A DNA stretch of 64,000 nucleotides, from the NCBI GenBank assembly GCA_016744135.1, contig JADGEX010000001.1:1065029-1129028 (forward strand), read 5' to 3'. Positions 60,658-64,000 of this stretch are shown here, piece by piece. The stretch is from Pseudodesulfovibrio sp. (GTDB taxonomy: Bacteria > Desulfobacterota > Desulfovibrionia > Desulfovibrionales > Desulfovibrionaceae). The translations under genes and the position numbers were made by a program. The notes below the pieces were generated by a model. That model did no database searches. It had not been told where the DNA came from and saw only the letters and a program-made list of their open reading frames with translations. Within the stretch, counting starts at the first letter, position 1. Each line of letters opens with the position of its first letter.

Positions 60658-61095
60658 CTAACGCAGGCCACCCTGCCCACCGGTCGCTTCGACCATGCGG
60701 GCAGAATGAATTTTCTGTTTTTGAAGCGTTACCTTTTCAAAAGCCTCCTCTGCCTTTCCAAGAAAATCCTTCATACTGACAGGCTTGATAAGATAATCCA
60801 GCGCACCGAGCTTTAAACATTCCACGGCGGTCTCCATCGTGGCATGTCCAGTCAAGATGATGACTTCCATGAGAGGGTAGTTCTTCTTGATGCGCTGCAA
60901 AGCTTCCATTCCGTCCATGCCAGGCATTTTGATATCGAGAAACACGACATCAACTGCTTGCTCTTCCAGGATACTCAGAGCATCCTTGCCAGACGAAGCT
61001 GTCAGGGCATAAATGCCCATTTTCTCGAAAAGTTTTTTTGTCGTGCTCAGCAGACGTTCTTCATCGTCTACAAGCAAAATTTTCAATTGTTCCAT
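60658..61095 (-). CDS. Single-domain response regulator
   Basis: A 145-residue receiver: Asp10-Asp11, phosphorylation site Asp54 (FLDIKMPGMDG), Thr in ILTGHAT, Lys in IKPVS; the last 25 residues are a basic tail. No output domain. The start at 61095 begins the receiver fold directly; the frame is open 36 more codons but without a start signal. It is the first gene of the 11-gene signalling block, preceded by the palindromes at 61200-61226. Confidence 0.92.
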   Translation of the reverse strand: MEQLKILLVDDEERLLSTTKKLFEKMGIYALTASSGKDALSILEEQAVDVVFLDIKMPGMDGMEALQRIKKNYPLMEVIILTGHATMETAVECLKLGALDYLIKPVSMKDFLGKAEEAFEKVTLQKQKIHSARMVEATGGQGGLR

Positions 61096-61199
61096 GGTGT
61101 CACCGTCTATTTGACCTGCTTGATAATTCGTGAACAATGGCTTCTCTTTAGCAACCGGTGTGCCATTTGTAACACACTGATTTAAATGAATTTTAAATG

Positions 61200-61226
61200 G
61201 CAATATCTATTGCAATATCTAATTGC
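61200..61226 (-). promoter_or_regulatory. Two overlapping palindromes upstream of the signalling block
   Basis: GCAATATCTATTGC (61200-61213) and GCAATATCTAATTGC (61212-61226) are inverted repeats that share the middle GC. Together they give GGCAAT...ATTGCAAT...ATTGCC, flanked by TTTAAAT on both sides. This looks like a double operator for a dimeric regulator, in the 270-base gap between the divergent signalling block and the large ORF at the right end. Confidence 0.6.
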
Positions 61227-61365
61227 CAGATTTAAATTCACGCAATATAAAGAGAAAAGAAGGCAAGAAAATAAGCGGGAATGGAACAGAAGGATTCATT
61301 ATTCTTCAGAAATAACAGGCCAAATTTCAGAACAGAAACGAACTTTACGATATGGCAAGGCATGG

Positions 61366-64000
61366 ATGATGCACGGTACAAAACATATATTACCAACAGA
61401 AATTACGGAGAATGCCTTGCTTACAGATCTTTTTCACTACGACAAAAATGACTACAAACTTCTCGAAATTCTTGATGACCTTTTGACAAGGGAAGTCGAC
61501 AGGTCCAATTTCAAGACGCTTCTTGAGCCATATCTTAAGCCGCACGGCATCAAGGAACTCGCAGCAGAACGAGGACTCAGAATCGCCTATGCGATCATGC
61601 ACCTGCTCCAATCCTTAAAATCTGATCAAGCGTCAGACAGGACTAAAGCTCTTATCGCACTTCGTGACGAAACTATGTCCGCAGCCGGTGGAGGTATGCG
61701 CAACAACAGGGCCAGAGTGCTCCTCCAGATAGGCAAGGAACTGATTCGAGCCAGGAGAGATAAAGACAAGCAGCTTGCCCTGGCACATGAATTCAGGAAA
61801 GCGGCAATTGGTAAAACCCGTTTCATTCGTCAACAGTTGAAAAAATACCATTTGCTCGAAATGCCTGAGGAATGGAATCAGGTCACTTTCGATGACCGTG
61901 TACACGATGCCAACAGCAAAGGCAGAAAATCAGCGACCCATCTCATTATGGACGCATGGATCAAAGGTATCCGCCGCCTGACAGTCGTTTATTACGACTT
62001 CATGGAACCATCTGTTGCCAGAGAATTATTCGCTTCAGCCCAGATTCTGGGCATTACCGTCTCAGTGGGCATTGAATACAAGGCTCGATTCGGCGACCGA
62101 TTCGTCAAGATTGTTTGGGGACCTGAAGGATTGCAGGACAATGCAGACATTGAAGGCTTTTTCAAACGTGAATCCGTTCTTGAATTAATGCAGCAGGGAC
62201 GCGAAGTTCAGGCATACAGGACATGGTATGTTCAATCTGCCACAGAAGCATTCAACGACGTTCACAGAAAATCGATCCGCCAAGAATTCGGTATTAACCT
62301 TCCCCGCATCGAATACAAGGATGTCGCCAAAACCATTGGCACAGGCCAGCCGTCCATTTTTCACCTCGGTAATCATATCCATGAAATAGCGCTGCCCTTA
62401 TTCGCTGACCGTGTTATTGAATTAAAGGCGGAATATGCAAATGCGGACTATGACACACGGGCTTCCATTGCTATGCATCTGGAATCACTCGATTCCCTCG
62501 ACGCAGACACTATTATTGCGCGGTATCTCGTTCCAGAGGAAAATCCAGAAATTTCCGATCCCGACACCCCCTCTGCTGACGGGTCCGGCCCAAAATTGTT
62601 GCAACTCTCTCCGGCAGAACTAACAACCCGACTCCGCCGCGTCAGTTATACGAGCCAATTAACGCTGATTCTTTCGGAGCTTGATCTGTCCGATGCCATT
62701 GAGCTGTTGTACGATTGCAAAGGTCGAATTTCACACTTTGAAGTCTTTAATACCAAAAGTCTGACGGAATTCATTGTCCGTCATCGTAAACCCTTCAGCC
62801 TGTTGCAACGATCATTAAACGAACAGAACGCTGTCACGCTCAAACGAACAATTCGTCAATGTATCGAACAGCTTCAAGAAGAGAACTCGACCAAATCAAA
62901 AGAAAAGGCAGAACGACTCTTAGCCATTCTTTCCGACTTCAGTGCGCTTCTGGATTACTACAAACGCTCACCGCTCAGAGCCAAAATCGGCAGTGGGTCG
63001 ACTGGTCGTTCTACCCGATCCCATGGCATGGGATTCGCCGTAATAGATACACTTCCGCTCAGATCACAGCAGGAAATCCGCAACAGGACGACGTCAAACT
63101 GCATCCCGGTATCAGGCATCGCAACCCAATCCATAGAATTCATCCCGCCACGCAATAAAATCATCCGCTCCGGGGGTATTGCCAAAGCCCTTTGCCATAT
63201 GCCGGGTTTACGAAGCCTGATGTGCAAAACTAAGCATAGTTGGCACATTGCCGGATACCATGTTGACGATGCGGGATGCGGCAATGTCGTTTCTCTGGGT
63301 GGCATGAATCAGGAAGGAAATGGATTGAGTCTTTATGATGATGAAAAATCTCCGCATCGGCCATCAACGGGGACACTCAACACCGTACTAAAAAACGCTG
63401 CAAAAATCGTCATTGGCTTCATCCCTGCATTCCTGACATTCTCATTGACCAAAGACTGGTGGATACTGGCATATCTTGGCGGCGTGATCTGGTTTTCCAT
63501 TACAGGCTTGCGAAACGTTATCCAGTCCATCCTCGGAGGAGGAGGATTGCGACGCTCGCCATATCTGACCTGGAACGATTATATCGACTGGGAACGCATA
63601 TCTGACTCTCTGCTCTACACCGGATTTTCCGTGCCGCTGCTGGATTGGCTTTGCAAAACAGTTGTCCTTGATCAAAACTTCGGCATCACGACCATGACCA
63701 GCCCGCTCTTGCTATACTCCATCATGGCCATCACCAATGGCGTATATATTTCCAGTCATAATATCATCAGGGGATTACCTCGAAAAGCCGCCATCGGAAA
63801 CTTCTTCAGAAGTGTTTTATCCATTCCCGTAGCCATGCTCTTCAACTGGGGCGTTGGTCTTATTTTGATAGCTTCGGGAAACACAGATACTGCTGCGGTT
63901 CTTCAACTCTGGGCAGCGGTCATATCCAAGCTGGCATCAGACTGCGTAGCCGGTGTTATCGAAGGGCTTGCGGACAGAGGGCGAAACATTGCCATGCGGC
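61366..64000 (+). CDS. Large uncharacterised protein with C-terminal membrane segments (partial)
   Basis: One frame stays open from 61366 to the right edge (at least 878 codons). Two ATGs (61366, 61369) have AAGG upstream; a TTG at 61417 has a better site (GGAG, 6 bases), so the start is open. Residues 1-650 are soluble and helical. Within them about 185-245 (DDRVHDANSKGRKSATHLIM, IKGIRRLTVVYYDFMEPSVA, GITVSVGIEYKARFGDR) is faintly like a PHP-type phosphoesterase fold without its metal-binding histidines. From about 690 there are several membrane segments (AKIVIGFIPAFLTFSLTKDW, LAYLGGVIWFSITGL, PLLLYSIMAITNGVYISSHN, PVAMLFNWGVGLILIAS). I do not recognise the family. Base use is like the neighbours. 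Confidence 0.8.
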   Translation, partial: MMHGTKHILPTEITENALLTDLFHYDKNDYKLLEILDDLLTREVDRSNFKTLLEPYLKPHGIKELAAERGLRIAYAIMHLLQSLKSDQASDRTKALIALRDETMSAAGGGMRNNRARVLLQIGKELIRARRDKDKQLALAHEFRKAAIGKTRFIRQQLKKYHLLEMPEEWNQVTFDDRVHDANSKGRKSATHLIMDAWIKGIRRLTVVYYDFMEPSVARELFASAQILGITVSVGIEYKARFGDRFVKIVWGPEGLQDNADIEGFFKRESVLELMQQGREVQAYRTWYVQSATEAFNDVHRKSIRQEFGINLPRIEYKDVAKTIGTGQPSIFHLGNHIHEIALPLFADRVIELKAEYANADYDTRASIAMHLESLDSLDADTIIARYLVPEENPEISDPDTPSADGSGPKLLQLSPAELTTRLRRVSYTSQLTLILSELDLSDAIELLYDCKGRISHFEVFNTKSLTEFIVRHRKPFSLLQRSLNEQNAVTLKRTIRQCIEQLQEENSTKSKEKAERLLAILSDFSALLDYYKRSPLRAKIGSGSTGRSTRSHGMGFAVIDTLPLRSQQEIRNRTTSNCIPVSGIATQSIEFIPPRNKIIRSGGIAKALCHMPGLRSLMCKTKHSWHIAGYHVDDAGCGNVVSLGGMNQEGNGLSLYDDEKSPHRPSTGTLNTVLKNAAKIVIGFIPAFLTFSLTKDWWILAYLGGVIWFSITGLRNVIQSILGGGGLRRSPYLTWNDYIDWERISDSLLYTGFSVPLLDWLCKTVVLDQNFGITTMTSPLLLYSIMAITNGVYISSHNIIRGLPRKAAIGNFFRSVLSIPVAMLFNWGVGLILIASGNTDTAAVLQLWAAVISKLASDCVAGVIEGLADRGRNIAMR

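Noticed and set aside
1..64000. CRISPR array, tRNA or rRNA genes, IS elements
   Set aside because: No regularly spaced repeats, no cloverleaf or rRNA stretches and no transposase-like frames were seen by reading; short or degenerate cases could have escaped.

Overview
The window reads as a chromosomal segment of a sulfate-reducing deltaproteobacterium of the Desulfovibrio/Pseudodesulfovibrio type. The support is indirect but consistent: a molybdenum aldehyde oxidoreductase whose eight cluster cysteines fall at the same numbers as in D. gigas Mop, a TunR regulator (recombinase-derived, so far described in sulfate reducers), the aldehyde-oxidoreductase accessory cluster, an FmdE protein, and many response regulators without output domains. 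I see no tRNA, rRNA, IS element, prophage or CRISPR array. Coding density is high, and many genes overlap by ATGA.

Layout. 1-3.7 kb: end of an RND efflux adaptor and its pump. 3.9-7.5 kb: BtuF/MolA-type binding protein, FecCD permease, ATPase and FmdE, behind a promoter with a palindromic operator. 7.5-12.3 kb (minus): PotDABC-like importer with a glycerophosphodiester phosphodiesterase as last gene. 12.6-14.1 kb (minus): MarR regulator and an O-methyltransferase-like enzyme that share an operator palindrome. 14.2-18.8 kb (minus): response regulator, TonB receptor, YfiR-like protein and a CHASE8-like histidine kinase. 19.1-28.1 kb (plus): flagellin, an AT-rich sigma factor, flgD, flgE, flgK, flgL, fliD; then an EF-hand protein on the minus strand.

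29-46 kb is a molybdenum/tungsten region. TunR (minus) diverges from modCAB plus a DUF4213/DUF364 gene (plus). Convergent to these lies an 11-gene minus-strand run: MPT-binding protein, aldehyde oxidoreductase, dicluster/CCG fusion flavoprotein, small CxxC protein, methyltransferase, C_GCAxxG_C_C protein, MJ0619/Tes-like radical SAM enzyme, AMP-dependent CoA ligase, XdhC, MocA-HD fusion and a histidine phosphatase. MocA and XdhC explain the cytosine-dinucleotide cofactor and its maturation; the job of the radical SAM, methyltransferase, CoA ligase and redox genes is not known and is the strongest candidate here for an undescribed pathway.

46.5-61.1 kb: an unrecognised 205-aa protein, a histidine kinase with a Rossmann-like N-terminus, NhaB, then an 11-gene minus-strand block that combines five response regulators without DNA-binding domains (one fused to CBS domains), two histidine kinases, a PEP-synthase-like protein with an atypical C-terminus, a Yip1-like membrane protein, a 49-aa membrane protein and an SLC13 transporter. 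This looks like one signalling and transport unit. Upstream of it are two overlapping palindromes. From about 61.4 kb to the right edge a single large membrane-protein ORF (at least 878 codons) runs off the window; I do not recognise it.
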